Source: an uncultured beta proteobacterium (GTDB lineage: Bacteria > Pseudomonadota > Gammaproteobacteria > Burkholderiales > Burkholderiaceae_C). Taken from it: a stretch of 64,000 nt of DNA. The position numbers were made by a program, and so were the translations under genes. Location: assembly GCA_903905735.1 (NCBI GenBank), contig CAIVHU010000128.1, positions 90,763 to 154,762 on the forward strand, in the 5' to 3' direction. Of the stretch, positions 44,571 to 53,406 are shown one piece after another (the first letter of the stretch is position 1; every line of letters begins with the position of its first letter). The notes beneath the pieces were generated by a model, which worked only from the letters and a program-made list of their open reading frames with translations, did no database searches and was not told the origin of the DNA.

Positions 44571-45665
44571 CAGCACCAAGTCCGCAACATACCATGCGAT
44601 AGCCAGCGAGGCAGTCAACCCCGGGGACTCGATACCCAGCAAATTCACTAGACCCTGCACACCGTGCTCGGCCGGTCCCTGGATCACGAAATCCGCCGCC
44701 GGGTCGCCCGGGCCACAGATTTTGGGGCGGATACCGGCGTAGCCGGGCTGCAGCGCACCATCAGGCAGGCCGGGCCAGTATTTGCGCACCTCGGCGTAAA
44801 ACGCCTCGCCCCGGGTGGGGTCCACGCTCAAGTCATCGGGCGAATCCACCCACTGCACGTCCGGCCCGAACTTGGCCTGCCCGCCCAAATCCAGCGTCAG
44901 GTGCACGCCCAGCCCGGCCGCCTCGGGCACCGGGTACACCAGGTGCGAAAAAGGTGCGGGTCCCGCTAGCGTGAAATAGTTGCCCTTGGCATAGAACCCT
45001 TTCGGAAGGTGCCGGGCCTCCAGCCCAACGCAGCGGTAGGCCAGATCCACCGCACCCAGGCCGGTAGCGTTCACCACCCATTTCGCGCGCAAACGCGTGC
45101 CGTCAGACGCTTCCAGATCGATAGCTGTTGGCCCTCTATACATAAGGGTTAGAGGCGAATTCAGTGCCAAAATGCCACCGGCGTTCTCCAGGTCACCTAA
45201 AAGGGCCAACATCAGCGCATGGCTGTCCACGATGCCGGTGTTGGGCGAAAGCAAGGCCGCCTCACTGCGCAGCGTGGGCTCCAGTTGCTGCACCTGCGCC
45301 GCACTCAACAGCAACAGATCGGTCACACCGTTGCGGCAAGCCTTGTCCTGAATCGCCTGAAGTTCACCCACCTGCTCAGTCGTGGTGGCAACAATCAGTT
45401 TGCCGCAACGCCGATGCCCCACACCACGCTGCGCGCAGTAGTCGTACAGCATCGCCCTGCCCTGCACGCACAGCCGAGCCTTGAGCGAACCTTGCGGGTA
45501 ATAGATGCCAGCGTGGATCACCTCGCTGTTGCGCGAGCTGGTGGCGGTGCCAATGGCCGAGGCGGCTTCCAACACCAGCACCTCACGCCCGGCCAATGCC
45601 AGCGCGCGCGCCACCGCCAGCCCGACCACCCCAGCGCCCACCACCACGCACTCGACTTGATCCAT
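44559..45665 (-). CDS. FAD-dependent oxidoreductase, L-2-hydroxyglutarate oxidase-like
   Basis: A 368-residue DAO-fold flavoprotein. The dinucleotide motif [19 protein letters not shown] is at the N-terminus; [27 protein letters not shown] is the family's substrate-side signature (key residues [10 protein letters not shown]). The C-terminus has [17 protein letters not shown]. It resembles LhgO/YgaF proteins, which oxidise L-2-hydroxyglutarate. Residues about 168-182 come from an interspersed repeat copy, and the C-terminal HFQ plus stop come from another. The ATG at 45665 is chosen over 45692. Confidence 0.85.
   Translation of the reverse strand: MDQVECVVVGAGVVGLAVARALALAGREVLVLEAASAIGTATSSRNSEVIHAGIYYPQGSLKARLCVQGRAMLYDYCAQRGVGHRRCGKLIVATTTEQVGELQAIQDKACRNGVTDLLLLSAAQVQQLEPTLRSEAALLSPNTGIVDSHALMLALLGDLENAGGILALNSPLTLMYRGPTAIDLEASDGTRLRAKWVVNATGLGAVDLAYRCVGLEARHLPKGFYAKGNYFTLAGPAPFSHLVYPVPEAAGLGVHLTLDLGGQAKFGPDVQWVDSPDDLSVDPTRGEAFYAEVRKYWPGLPDGALQPGYAGIRPKICGPGDPAADFVIQGPAEHGVQGLVNLLGIESPGLTASLAIAWYVADLVLHFQ
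45119..45163 (-). repeat. Interspersed repeat copy inside the FAD oxidoreductase
   Basis: On the minus strand it reads GAATTCGCCTCTAACCCTTA, then TGTATAGAGGGCCAACAGCT and AT. In sense and in the common frame, it gives [14 protein letters not shown] between two beta strands of the substrate domain. Confidence 0.75.
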
Positions 45666-45720
45666 CTCGCATGCCCAAGTGAAAAACAGCATCTTGCCAG
45701 ACCCTGGCCGTGGCCAGACG

Positions 45721-45751
45721 AAAAAAAAGGACCGGGCAACAAGCCGAGTCC
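45721..45751 (-). terminator. Terminator of tRNA-Val
   Basis: On the minus strand a stem GGAC-T-CGG / CCG-GTCC with a short loop is followed by eight T residues. It lies 14 bp beyond the tRNA 3' end. Confidence 0.75.
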
Positions 45752-45764
45752 TCTTTACTGAATC

Positions 45765-45839
45765 TGGTGGGCGGTGGAGGTTTCGAACCTCCGACCCCAG
45801 CAGTGTGAATGCTGTGCTCTACCCCTGAGCTAACCGCCC
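45765..45839 (-). tRNA. tRNA-Val (anticodon CAC)
   Basis: A 75-nt cloverleaf on the minus strand with acceptor GGGCGGT paired to ACCGCCC, D-loop with AGCTCAGGGGTAGAGC, anticodon loop TTCACAC (anticodon CAC), T-loop GGTTCGAAACC and an encoded CCA end. Confidence 0.95.
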
Positions 45840-45958
45840 TTGTCGTTGGAGACAAGCCATAAATTATGCCACAGCGATACCCTGCAATTGAGCTGGCACT
45901 GTCACTTAAATTCATGACTTTTTGTGACCCAGCTCCCAAAACTGCGAAAACGCCGGGC

Positions 45959-45964
45959 TATAAT
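45959..45964 (+). promoter_or_regulatory. -10 box of tRNA-Asn
   Basis: A perfect TATAAT 11 bp before the tRNA-Asn 5' end. No clear -35 box stands at 16-18 bp. Confidence 0.5.
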
Positions 45965-45975
45965 TCAAGGCTTGT

Positions 45976-46051
45976 TCCTCGATAGCTCAGTTGGTAGAGC
46001 GCCGGACTGTTAATCCGTAGGTCCCTGGTTCGAGCCCAGGTCGAGGAGCCA
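45976..46051 (+). tRNA. tRNA-Asn (anticodon GUU)
   Basis: A 76-nt cloverleaf: acceptor TCCTCGA paired to TCGAGGA, AGCTCAGTTGGTAGAGC D-arm, anticodon loop CTGTTAA (GTT), T-arm CTGGTTCGAGCCCAG and an encoded GCCA end. The top pair of the anticodon stem is mismatched. It is directly followed by an integrase gene, so its 3' half is a likely attachment site. Confidence 0.95.
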
Positions 46052-46067
46052 TATAAATCAAGCACTT

Positions 46068-46100
46068 AGCCCGAACTTTGTTCGGGCTTTTTGCTTTTTT
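46068..46100 (+). terminator. Terminator of tRNA-Asn
   Basis: AGCCCGAAC and GTTCGGGCT pair over 9 bp around TTT (46068-46088), followed by TTTTGCTTTTTT. Confidence 0.85.
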
Positions 46101-46179
46101 AGACTTATTGCTGCATTTTTGCTGCACTGTCGCGCTTTTTGCGCTGCGGCATCGCTATACCCCTTTTTAGGAGACAGCG

Positions 46180-47211
46180 ATGGCAAGTATCAGCAGACGG
46201 GGCGATTACCAATTTCAGGTCATCGTCCGACGAAAAGGCTACCCCAGCCAAACCAAAACGCTTGAATCCCACGCCGAGGCCCAGGAATGGGCACGGGATG
46301 TGGAATCTCAAATGGACAAGGCTCAATTCATGAGCCGCCGGGCTCTCAAGCAGATAACCCTGCATGACATTCTTGAGCGTTACCTCACCACGGTCTCCCC
46401 CAAAAAACGAGGGTACACCACCGAGGCTAACCGCATCAAGCAACTCCAGCGCCATCCGATAGCGCAGCGCAGTCTTGACACGCTGAACTCCAGTGACTTT
46501 GCCGACTATCGCGATGCGCGCCTGAAGCAGGTCAGCCCAACCACGGCGCGCCTTGAACTTGCCTTGCTGTCGAACTTGTACAGCATCGCTATCAACGAGT
46601 GGAGCCTGCCGCTCACCCACGAGGTGAAGAAGGTCAAAAAGCCCACCCCCAACAAGGGCCGCACGCGGCGCCTGGTTGGCGATGAGAAAGAGCGCCTGCT
46701 CATAGCCTGCCACCGGCCACAGCAACGCGGGTCTGCCGTCTGGCTCGAGGCCTGCGTGAAATTGGCACTGGAGACCGGCATGCGTGCCGGGGAAATACTT
46801 TCCCTTGAATGGCACCAGATTCATCTTGAAGAGGGCTACCTCTCATTGCAAGAAACAAAGAATGGCTCAGAACGCGACGTGGGGCTGACCCACGAGGCGA
46901 TCGCCGTGTTCGCCGCCCTCCCCCGCAGCGCCAGCCAGCGCGTCATCACCACCTTCTACGACACATCTGGACTTGACCGCGCTTTCAAGCGCGCCTGCAA
47001 GGCTGCAGGCATCCAGGGCCTACGTTTCCACGATTTGCGACATGACACCGCCACACGCCTGGCGCCCCACCTCAAGGTGCAGGACTTGGCCAAGGTGATG
47101 GGCTGGGAAACGTTGCAAATGGCGATGCGTTACTACAACCCGACCGGTTCAGAAATGAGCCAGATGGTGCGCAAGGCATCTGACAGCTCGGCATCTGATC
47201 GCTGCATCTAA
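46180..47211 (+). CDS. int: Tyrosine site-specific integrase at tRNA-Asn
   Basis: A 343-residue tyrosine recombinase. The N-terminal part (residues 1-50) is an arm-binding-like domain (GDYQFQVIVRRKGYPSQTK), then a core-binding domain (about 55-150). The catalytic domain has Arg in ETGMRAGEIL, Lys in ETKNGSERDVGL, HxLR in RFHDLRHDTA, a Trp in VMGWETLQ where many have His, and Tyr in MRYYNP. It begins 128 bp after tRNA-Asn in the same direction, the usual place for an integrase whose attachment site is the tRNA. AGGAG precedes the ATG. A terminator follows. Confidence 0.93.
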   Translation: MASISRRGDYQFQVIVRRKGYPSQTKTLESHAEAQEWARDVESQMDKAQFMSRRALKQITLHDILERYLTTVSPKKRGYTTEANRIKQLQRHPIAQRSLDTLNSSDFADYRDARLKQVSPTTARLELALLSNLYSIAINEWSLPLTHEVKKVKKPTPNKGRTRRLVGDEKERLLIACHRPQQRGSAVWLEACVKLALETGMRAGEILSLEWHQIHLEEGYLSLQETKNGSERDVGLTHEAIAVFAALPRSASQRVITTFYDTSGLDRAFKRACKAAGIQGLRFHDLRHDTATRLAPHLKVQDLAKVMGWETLQMAMRYYNPTGSEMSQMVRKASDSSASDRCI

Positions 47212-47262
47212 CAAGAGCGAATCGCTCTCAGGCACATGGCTGCGGCATCCTTGCGCGCCATT

Positions 47263-47289
47263 CTCGCTCGCGGTGTGGCGAGTTTTTTT
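47263..47289 (+). terminator. Terminator after the integrase
   Basis: CTCGC and GCGAG arms (47263-47267, 47278-47282) are followed by seven T residues. The stem is short. Confidence 0.55.
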
Positions 47290-47348
47290 CGGACGCTCAC
47301 ACACCTGTGCGTCCGGCATATGGAAATACTAAGGAAATAGGGGCAGAT

Positions 47349-47531
47349 ATGCACGAGAACGAAAAAGGCCATTCATCCACCACTTTTATACCTATACGAA
47401 TCAACCACAAGGCACAGGCGGACCTACCACTGCCCTTGCGGGAACTGGCTGATCTTCTGGCCGACCTGGCCGTGAAGCAGCTGAAACAACAAACGAATCC
47501 CCAAGGGGAGAAAGGGGTGGACGACCAATGA
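47349..47531 (+). CDS. Small protein coupled to the serine recombinase
   Basis: A 60-residue, charged, helical protein (MHENEKGHSS start; LPLRELADLLADLAVKQLKQQ helix). AAGGAAAT lies upstream of the ATG. Its stop overlaps the recombinase start by 4 bp (ATGA), which argues that it is translated. It is not a recognised family. A role as accessory or directionality factor of the recombinase is possible but only by position. Confidence 0.5.
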   Translation: MHENEKGHSSTTFIPIRINHKAQADLPLPLRELADLLADLAVKQLKQQTNPQGEKGVDDQ

Positions 47532-49231
47532 AATTGAGAGTCGCCATTTATGCTCGTTATTCGAGTGAAAAACAAAGTGAGACGTCGATTGATGACCAGA
47601 TTCGACGCTGCCGCGAAGTCGCTGAGCGCCTTGGGTTGACAGTTTCAGACGAGCTGGTGTTCTACGACTCTGCGATATCGGGCACAGAATCCGGTACCCA
47701 TAAACGCGAAGGTTTCCGTGACTTCATGCAGGCGTGGGAAACCGCAGCGTTCGATATTTTCATCGTCGATGAATTTTCACGCTTGAGCCGTGATGGAGTC
47801 GAACAGGCCAAAATCATACGTCGGCTGGAGCAGAACAAACGCGTGCGCATGCTGACGGTCGATGGGATTGACACTCACATCAACGACTGGCAATTGCGCT
47901 TGGGACTTCAAGGCGTGCTGGCGCAGCAGGACATTCGCAAGCTGCGAGGCATGGTCGGCCGAGGCATGCAAGGGCAGCTCGAGCGTGGGTACATGATTGC
48001 CACACCAGCCTTTGGCTACGACTTCAAGCGGGTATACGATGGTCGTGAAAACCATATCGGCACCCATTGGGTCGTCAAGGAGACAGAAGCACAAATCGTC
48101 CGTCGCGTGTTTCAGATGCGCCAGGAAGGTTCTTCATTGAACCAAATTGCAGCTTGGCTTAACAGTGAGGGGGTGCCTACGAGTCGTGAGCCTATCAAAG
48201 AGGCAGTTGGATACTGGCGACCGAGTCGCGTGCGCAACTTGGTGATGAATTCGATTTATCGTGGTGTTTTCGTCTGGCACGGCTCGACCACGCACCGCTA
48301 CAGGGCGAGCAAGCGCGGGGATGTTGTCAATCCCAAACACTATGCGCGGCCTGAGTTGCGTCTGGTCAGTGACGAAACCTGGAGCCAGTGCAACGAGAAG
48401 ACCCATAGCCGAAGCGGTTATGGCGGTGGGAAACACTTTCTGGCAGGGCTGATGACTTGCGGCTGTTGTGGCGGAACCTTGGTGCTGAGCGCAGTAAGCC
48501 CCAGACGGTCGGTGTATTGCGCGAACTGCACCGTCGCCAAAGGCGTCAGCCCTGGACAGCCCAGATTGACGGCGACCGTGGCGGTCGATGGCATTAAGTT
48601 ACTTCTGCGGCACGCCTTGGCGCAGTTTCTGACGCCTGGTTTTCTTGATGCGTTCAAAGCGTCCCTACAGATGCGATTGGCCGGTGGCCAGCAGCAGGCG
48701 GCCGAGGATTGCCGACGACAGCTAAAGCACTGGAGTGCCAATCAGCAGCGGTTTTCGCGGATGCTGCAAAACGTGAGCGAGGATGACCCGGTCCTTGAGG
48801 CGCGTTATTTTGAAGCCCAACAGGAGGTGGCAAAAAGGACGCAGCAACTCTCTGCCATGGAGACGGGGTGCGCTTTGGCCGAGAAGAACGCGGTCGTGGC
48901 GCAATTGCAAGCCGACCCAACCCACCTGCTGGACGGACTGTTAGATGCGGACCTTGCGCCCGAAAAACTGCGTGCCATCCTCGCCAGGCTATTCCCGTCG
49001 GTTGTATTCGAGCGCAAAGATGGTCGCTACACCTCGTATTTCCGTATCCGATTTGCACAAGGTGCTGCGCTTGCCATGGCCAGTCAAACGGAGCAGGTGA
49101 ACGAAGGTGGTGTCGAACGTCAGTTCAAGCTCTATTACAAGCCAGATAACCGACCCGGCGAAGGTAGGTGGACGGTGACGCTGGAGCCGAATGCCGAGCC
49201 GGAAAAGCCCCCGGTTGATGCTGCAGGCTAA
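47528..49231 (+). CDS. Large serine recombinase
   Basis: A 567-residue recombinase. The resolvase-type catalytic domain (about residues 1-150) has the nucleophile Ser12 in YARYSSEKQ and the conserved arginines in DEFSRLSRDG. A recombinase domain follows (about 165-285), then a zinc ribbon (CGCCGG and CANC, about 320-345), a coiled coil (about 385-460) and a C-terminal extension. Such enzymes integrate phages and mobile islands without many host factors. It is the second recombinase next to tRNA-Asn, but on present evidence it serves a separate or nested element. Confidence 0.93.
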   Translation: MKLRVAIYARYSSEKQSETSIDDQIRRCREVAERLGLTVSDELVFYDSAISGTESGTHKREGFRDFMQAWETAAFDIFIVDEFSRLSRDGVEQAKIIRRLEQNKRVRMLTVDGIDTHINDWQLRLGLQGVLAQQDIRKLRGMVGRGMQGQLERGYMIATPAFGYDFKRVYDGRENHIGTHWVVKETEAQIVRRVFQMRQEGSSLNQIAAWLNSEGVPTSREPIKEAVGYWRPSRVRNLVMNSIYRGVFVWHGSTTHRYRASKRGDVVNPKHYARPELRLVSDETWSQCNEKTHSRSGYGGGKHFLAGLMTCGCCGGTLVLSAVSPRRSVYCANCTVAKGVSPGQPRLTATVAVDGIKLLLRHALAQFLTPGFLDAFKASLQMRLAGGQQQAAEDCRRQLKHWSANQQRFSRMLQNVSEDDPVLEARYFEAQQEVAKRTQQLSAMETGCALAEKNAVVAQLQADPTHLLDGLLDADLAPEKLRAILARLFPSVVFERKDGRYTSYFRIRFAQGAALAMASQTEQVNEGGVERQFKLYYKPDNRPGEGRWTVTLEPNAEPEKPPVDAAG

Positions 49232-49589
49232 GTTTTCTTGTTCACCTTAGAAAGTCGGCTCGCACGGGCCGATTTCGTTTGCTGGGTATGAAATAGCGAC
49301 ACCAGTTTCGTGATGTTCTGGTCCCAGAACGATACGAAATTGATTTGTCTCTCGCAAGCATGAATCAGTGCATGTGACCCATTTGGATACGCACGGACCA
49401 CAGCAGTCGCTTAAGCGAGCGTCCACCACATGGCGCTGCTTTTCATTGTTGTCCATTGCCGCAGCAACAGCAAATGCTGTTGCTGCGGCAATGAGTGTCC
49501 CGTGTCACAGTCCAATGTCATGCAGAGCCAAAATTTTGTTTGCACCCATCAGATTTTGACCATCTGATGTCAAAGTTCTTAGCGACTAA
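49232..49589. other. Gap with a perfect 38-bp palindrome
   Basis: Between the serine recombinase and the broken transposase there is no convincing gene. The sequence ATTGCCGCAGCAACAGCA (49455-49472) is followed after AA by its exact complement (49475-49492). With only two bases between the arms and no T-tract, it is not a standard terminator. It could be a recombinase or replication-related site, or a bidirectional transcript end. A minus-strand frame at 49247-49456 shows no recognisable features. Confidence 0.6.
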
Positions 49590-51035
49590 ATGGAAGCGCG
49601 CAACAAAATTGGCGACCAAGCCCGGTTTTCAATTGTCAGGCAGCCTTTGTGTTCTTCTCTGCACAAAGGCTGGACGCGGGTGTTCGCTACTGGCACTTTG
49701 ACAGCATTTGTTCAGCGTTGCTCAGGATTGACTGGTTATTGCACCGGCTTGATGCTTCCGTTGTCGCGCAAGAGCGTCGAGCCCATTGCCGCGCGGATTG
49801 ATCCCTTGCACGCCAGCGCCAAACACCAGTCCTTGCACCACTTTGTTGCCAAGGCCCAATGGAGCGACCAGGAGCTGCTGCGCCGCGTTGCGCAATGGGT
49901 CGTGCCTCTGATGGACTTCTCCGCTGGGGGCTGGTGGATTATTGATGACACCGGATTTCCCAAGAAGGGCAAGCACTCGGTGGGCGTGACGCGCCAATAC
50001 TGCGGCGTGCTGGGCAAACAAGACAACTGTCAGGTGGCGGTGAGAGTAACGCTTGCCTGCGAAGAAGGTAGCCTGCCAGTGACTTGGCAACTGTACTTGC
50101 CTCACGTCTGGACTGAAGATAACGCGCTTCGAGCCAAGGCTGGTATTCCCGAGAACATTGAATTTGCAACCAAGCCTCAAATTGCACTACAACAGATCCA
50201 AGGGCTGTTGAGCGAAGGCGCGCCCCGTCATTGCGTACTTGCCGATGCCGGGTATGGCATCGACTATGCATTCCGCCAAGGGTTGACCGATCAGGGCCTT
50301 GTCTACGTGGTCGGCATCACCTCGGCCGTCGTGGTCTGGCCACCCGGGGTGCAGCCGCTGCCGCCCAAACCCTACAGCGGCATGGGTCGGCCGCCAGTGA
50401 TGCCACGGCGTACCGCCAAATGCCAACCCTTGAACGTCAGGACGCTGGCACTGGGTCTGCCCAACAGCGCATTTCACAACATCAGTTGGCGCGAAGGCAC
50501 CAACGAGCAGCTGACGGGCCGTTTTGTTGCGCTGGCGGCAATGTTGGCAAGGCCCGTCTGCTTCCCGAGCAATGGCTGCTTATTGAGTGGCCCGCCGATC
50601 AGGCCGAGCCTGAGAAATATTACCTATCCACATTGCCAGAGACAACAGCAATAAACGATCTGGTCTATGCCGCGCACATGCGATGGCGCATCGAACGCGA
50701 TTACCAGGACTTGAAGCAGGATCTGGGACTCGGGCACTATGAAGGACGAGGCTGGCGGGGGTTTCACCACCACGCGACTTTGAGCATCGCGGCATACGGT
50801 TTCTTGATGGCACAGCGACTCAACACCAGCAGCGATACCGGTGGTAAAAAAAACTTCATCCAACGCCAAGTGCCTGTCGTTCCCGAAGATTACATCCCTA
50901 GGGGCAGCCCAGCGCGCGCAGCGTCACGTCACCAATTCGATCACAACGCTGCGATTGCGACTGGGCGTCGCCCTGGCAATCGCTCTGGGGCACTGCCCGC
51001 ACTGCAACTCGGTGAGCCTACGTCTACGTTTGTGA
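49590..51035 (+). pseudogene. IS701-family transposase, frameshifted
   Basis: The DDE transposase is recognisable across three reading frames. The first frame has RKSVEPIAARIDP, SLHHFVAKAQWSD, the first catalytic aspartate in WWIIDDTGFPKKGKHSVGV, the second in VLADAGYGID, and SWREGTNEQLTGRF. Near 50530-50565 the frame shifts, and the second frame gives EQWLLIEWPADQAEP and the catalytic glutamate in MRWRIERDYQDLKQDLG. Near 50895-50915 it shifts again and the third frame gives the usual tail RHVTNSITTLRLRL. At least two frameshifts make it inactive. Terminal inverted repeats were not identified. Confidence 0.88.
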
Positions 51036-51239
51036 CACAGTAAGATTAGGGACTTTTCTGCGAGTTCAATTTGACAAAGTGACGCAATTGCGAAGTTGAA
51101 GTAGTGGCCATGGTTTTAAGCACTCACCCTTATGCAAAACCCAAATAAGCTTCCTCGATCATCAAACGCCGACTCAAGCAGGCCGCGCCGACAATGGTGT
51201 TTCGCAGAGCCAGTGCAAGATTGAACGCCAGGATACCCA

Positions 51240-51431
51240 ATGACCCAAAGGAAGTTTCAAACGCATTTACGCCAGCACATCGACCTGGAAAATGCAGACG
51301 CGGTCCGTCTGGCGTTGGCGTCGGCCGTGCCAAAGGCAGTGATCGACCAGATCAAGCAGCTGCGCTCAGGCATTGAGACGCACAAGCTCAAGCTGAGCAC
51401 CGAATACGGCGGGTCTAAATTCGTTGTCTGA
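51240..51431 (+). CDS. Possible small hypothetical protein
   Basis: A 63-residue frame with an AGGA Shine-Dalgarno six bases before the ATG. It predicts one helix-rich soluble protein (LENADAVRLALASAVPKAVIDQIK). No family is recognised. The surrounding 51036-51526 region otherwise shows nothing; a direct repeat CTGTCCG-ACAC-CTGTCCG lies downstream. It may be a remnant. Confidence 0.3.
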   Translation: MTQRKFQTHLRQHIDLENADAVRLALASAVPKAVIDQIKQLRSGIETHKLKLSTEYGGSKFVV

Positions 51432-51526
51432 TCAGCCAACTGTCCGACACCTGTCCGGACCCATGAGGCCCGAGCGTTGATTCGCCCCGAAACTATTTTC
51501 TTTACCTCAACTACCTGGAACCACCC

Positions 51527-52573
51527 ATGAAAAAAACGCTATTCAAACCGCATTTCAAAGTCATCACCAGCGTCGCCCTTCTGGGCGCGGCCCTGGCGGC
51601 GCCGGCCCATGCCGGCAAAACCCTGGACACGATCAAATCCCGCGGCCAGGTTGCCTGTGGTGTGGCCGGCGGGGTCAACGGTTTCTCGGCGGTGGACTCC
51701 ACCGGCAAATGGACCGGCCTGGACGTGGATGTGTGCCGTGGCCTGGCGGCGGCGGTGCTGGGTGACGCGGACAAGGTCCGGTTTGTGCCGCTGAACTCGC
51801 AGCAGCGCTTTACCGCGCTGCAATCGGGCGAGGTCGACGTCCTGGCGCGCAACACCACGCTGACCCAATCGCGTGATGCCTCACTCGGCTTTTTTGGCAC
51901 GGTGACCAACTATTTTGATGGCCAGGCCTTCATGGTGCCCGCCAAGAGCAAAATCAAAAGCCCCAAACAGCTCAAGGGGCAAACGGTGTGTGTGCAGTCA
52001 GGCACCACCACCGAGAAGAACCTGGCCAGCTACTCCAAGGCCAATGGCCTGAATCTCAAGCCGATCGTGTTTGAACAGTTTGAGGCCGCCAACTCTGCCT
52101 ATTTCTCAGGCCGTTGCCTGGCTTACACCACCGACGCGTCTGGCTTGGCTTCGATCCGCAGCAAGGAGGCCAAGGACCCCAAAGACCACGTCATCCTGCC
52201 CGAGCTGATCTCCAAGGAACCTTTGGGCCCGCTGGTGCGCCGGGGTGATGACGAGTGGTTCACCATTGTCAAATGGGTGATTTATGGCACCTTTGAAGCC
52301 GAAGAATTTGGCGTGACGCAAGCCAATGTGGACGAACTCAAAACCAACAGCACCGACCCGCAGGTGCAACGCCTGCTAGGTATTGGCAAGGAAGATTCGG
52401 GCAAGGTGCTGGGTCTGGACAAGGACTGGCTGGCGCGGGTGATCAAGGCCACCGGCAACTATGGTGAAAGTTTTGAGCGCAACCTGGGCAGCAAATCAGC
52501 GGTGAGCCTGCCACGCGGGCTCAACAAACAGTGGTACCAGGGCGGGCTGATTTACGGTTACCCGATCCGCTGA
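51527..52573 (+). CDS. General amino-acid ABC binding protein (AapJ-like)
   Basis: A 348-residue periplasmic solute-binding protein. The signal peptide ends LAAPAHA|GKTLD. Family motifs are RGQVACGVAGGVNGFS, GKWTGLDVDVCRGLAAAVLGD, and VCVQSGTTTEKNLASY, followed by the C-terminal GGLIYGYPIR. Homologues bind polar L-amino acids broadly. No permease or ATPase gene is adjacent, so this is an orphan binding protein that would need a transporter elsewhere. Confidence 0.9.
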   Translation: MKKTLFKPHFKVITSVALLGAALAAPAHAGKTLDTIKSRGQVACGVAGGVNGFSAVDSTGKWTGLDVDVCRGLAAAVLGDADKVRFVPLNSQQRFTALQSGEVDVLARNTTLTQSRDASLGFFGTVTNYFDGQAFMVPAKSKIKSPKQLKGQTVCVQSGTTTEKNLASYSKANGLNLKPIVFEQFEAANSAYFSGRCLAYTTDASGLASIRSKEAKDPKDHVILPELISKEPLGPLVRRGDDEWFTIVKWVIYGTFEAEEFGVTQANVDELKTNSTDPQVQRLLGIGKEDSGKVLGLDKDWLARVIKATGNYGESFERNLGSKSAVSLPRGLNKQWYQGGLIYGYPIR

Positions 52574-52703
52574 GTTCAAGCGGCACCTTGGGATGGGCAA
52601 GTCAGCGTTGGAAATACGCGTTTGCTTATGCGCAAACATTCATTGGTGATTGCACTGCCGGTCCCTAACATCCTGTTTTTGACAAATGGGTCGGCGGCAG
52701 GAC

Positions 52704-53371
52704 ATGACACAGGAATTGACCGTGAACGCTTGGGGCGCCGCCCCGCCCCATCCTGGCGTATGTCCTGACTGGACCGCAGCGGCGGGCCAGGTCATTGAAG
52801 CCGGCAAGCGCGCCTCACAGCGCGGCTGGGTGCCAGCCACATCGGGCAACTTTTCGGTGCGCGCAAGCTTCGGGCAGGTTGCGATCACACGCTCGAGCGT
52901 CGACAAAGGTGCACTCGGCCCAGCAGACATCCTGAACCAAGCAATCAACGCGGCCCTGCTGCCGGGCTCCTCGGCAGAGGCAGCGTTGCACCTGTCGCTG
53001 TATGCGGCCCATGCCGACATCGGCGCGGTGTTCCACGTCCACAACCTGGCAGCCTGTGTGATGGGGCGGGTCCACGCCGCTCAAGGCGCCATCGTTCTCG
53101 AAGGCTGGGAGCTGCAAAAGCCTTGCCGGGCGTGAGCAGCCATGAAGCGCGCGTTATGCTGCCAGTGTTTGCCAACACCCAGGACATCGCCGCATTTGCG
53201 GCCCAGGTGACCAGCCGGTTTGCGCCAGCACCGGCCGACAACCTGCTGACCCCGGGATATGTGATTGCAGGACACGGCCTGTACGCCTGGGGTGTCGATG
53301 CGCGACAAGCCTGGATTCACCTCGAAGCCATTGACGCCCTGCTGACCATTGAGTTGGCGCTGCGCCGCTGA
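52704..53371 (+). pseudogene. mtnB: Methylthioribulose-1-phosphate dehydratase, frameshifted
   Basis: Two frames together make a full MtnB of about 220 residues. The first (52704-53135) has SQRGWVPATSGNFSVR, the zinc pair in VFHVHNLAACVMG, and stops just after LEGWELQK. The second continues GVSSHEARVMLPVFANTQDI and has the third zinc His in VIAGHGLYAWGVDA. A one-base deletion in the stretch around 53115-53125 explains the break. It would act before MtnD in the methionine salvage pathway, and mtnD follows intact. It may be a true pseudogene or a sequencing error. Confidence 0.85.
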
Positions 53372-53406
53372 ATCAGCCACGAATCACCACCACGGAACCC
53401 TCACCC

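Noticed and set aside
49247..49456. 69-codon minus-strand frame with six cysteines
   Set aside because: No homology pattern, no clear ribosome-binding site, and it ends against the palindrome; too weak to call.
51140..51165. Possible second attachment site of the tRNA-Asn integrase
   Set aside because: TTCCTCGAT matches the tRNA 5' end over nine bases only; a real site should repeat the 3' part of the tRNA.
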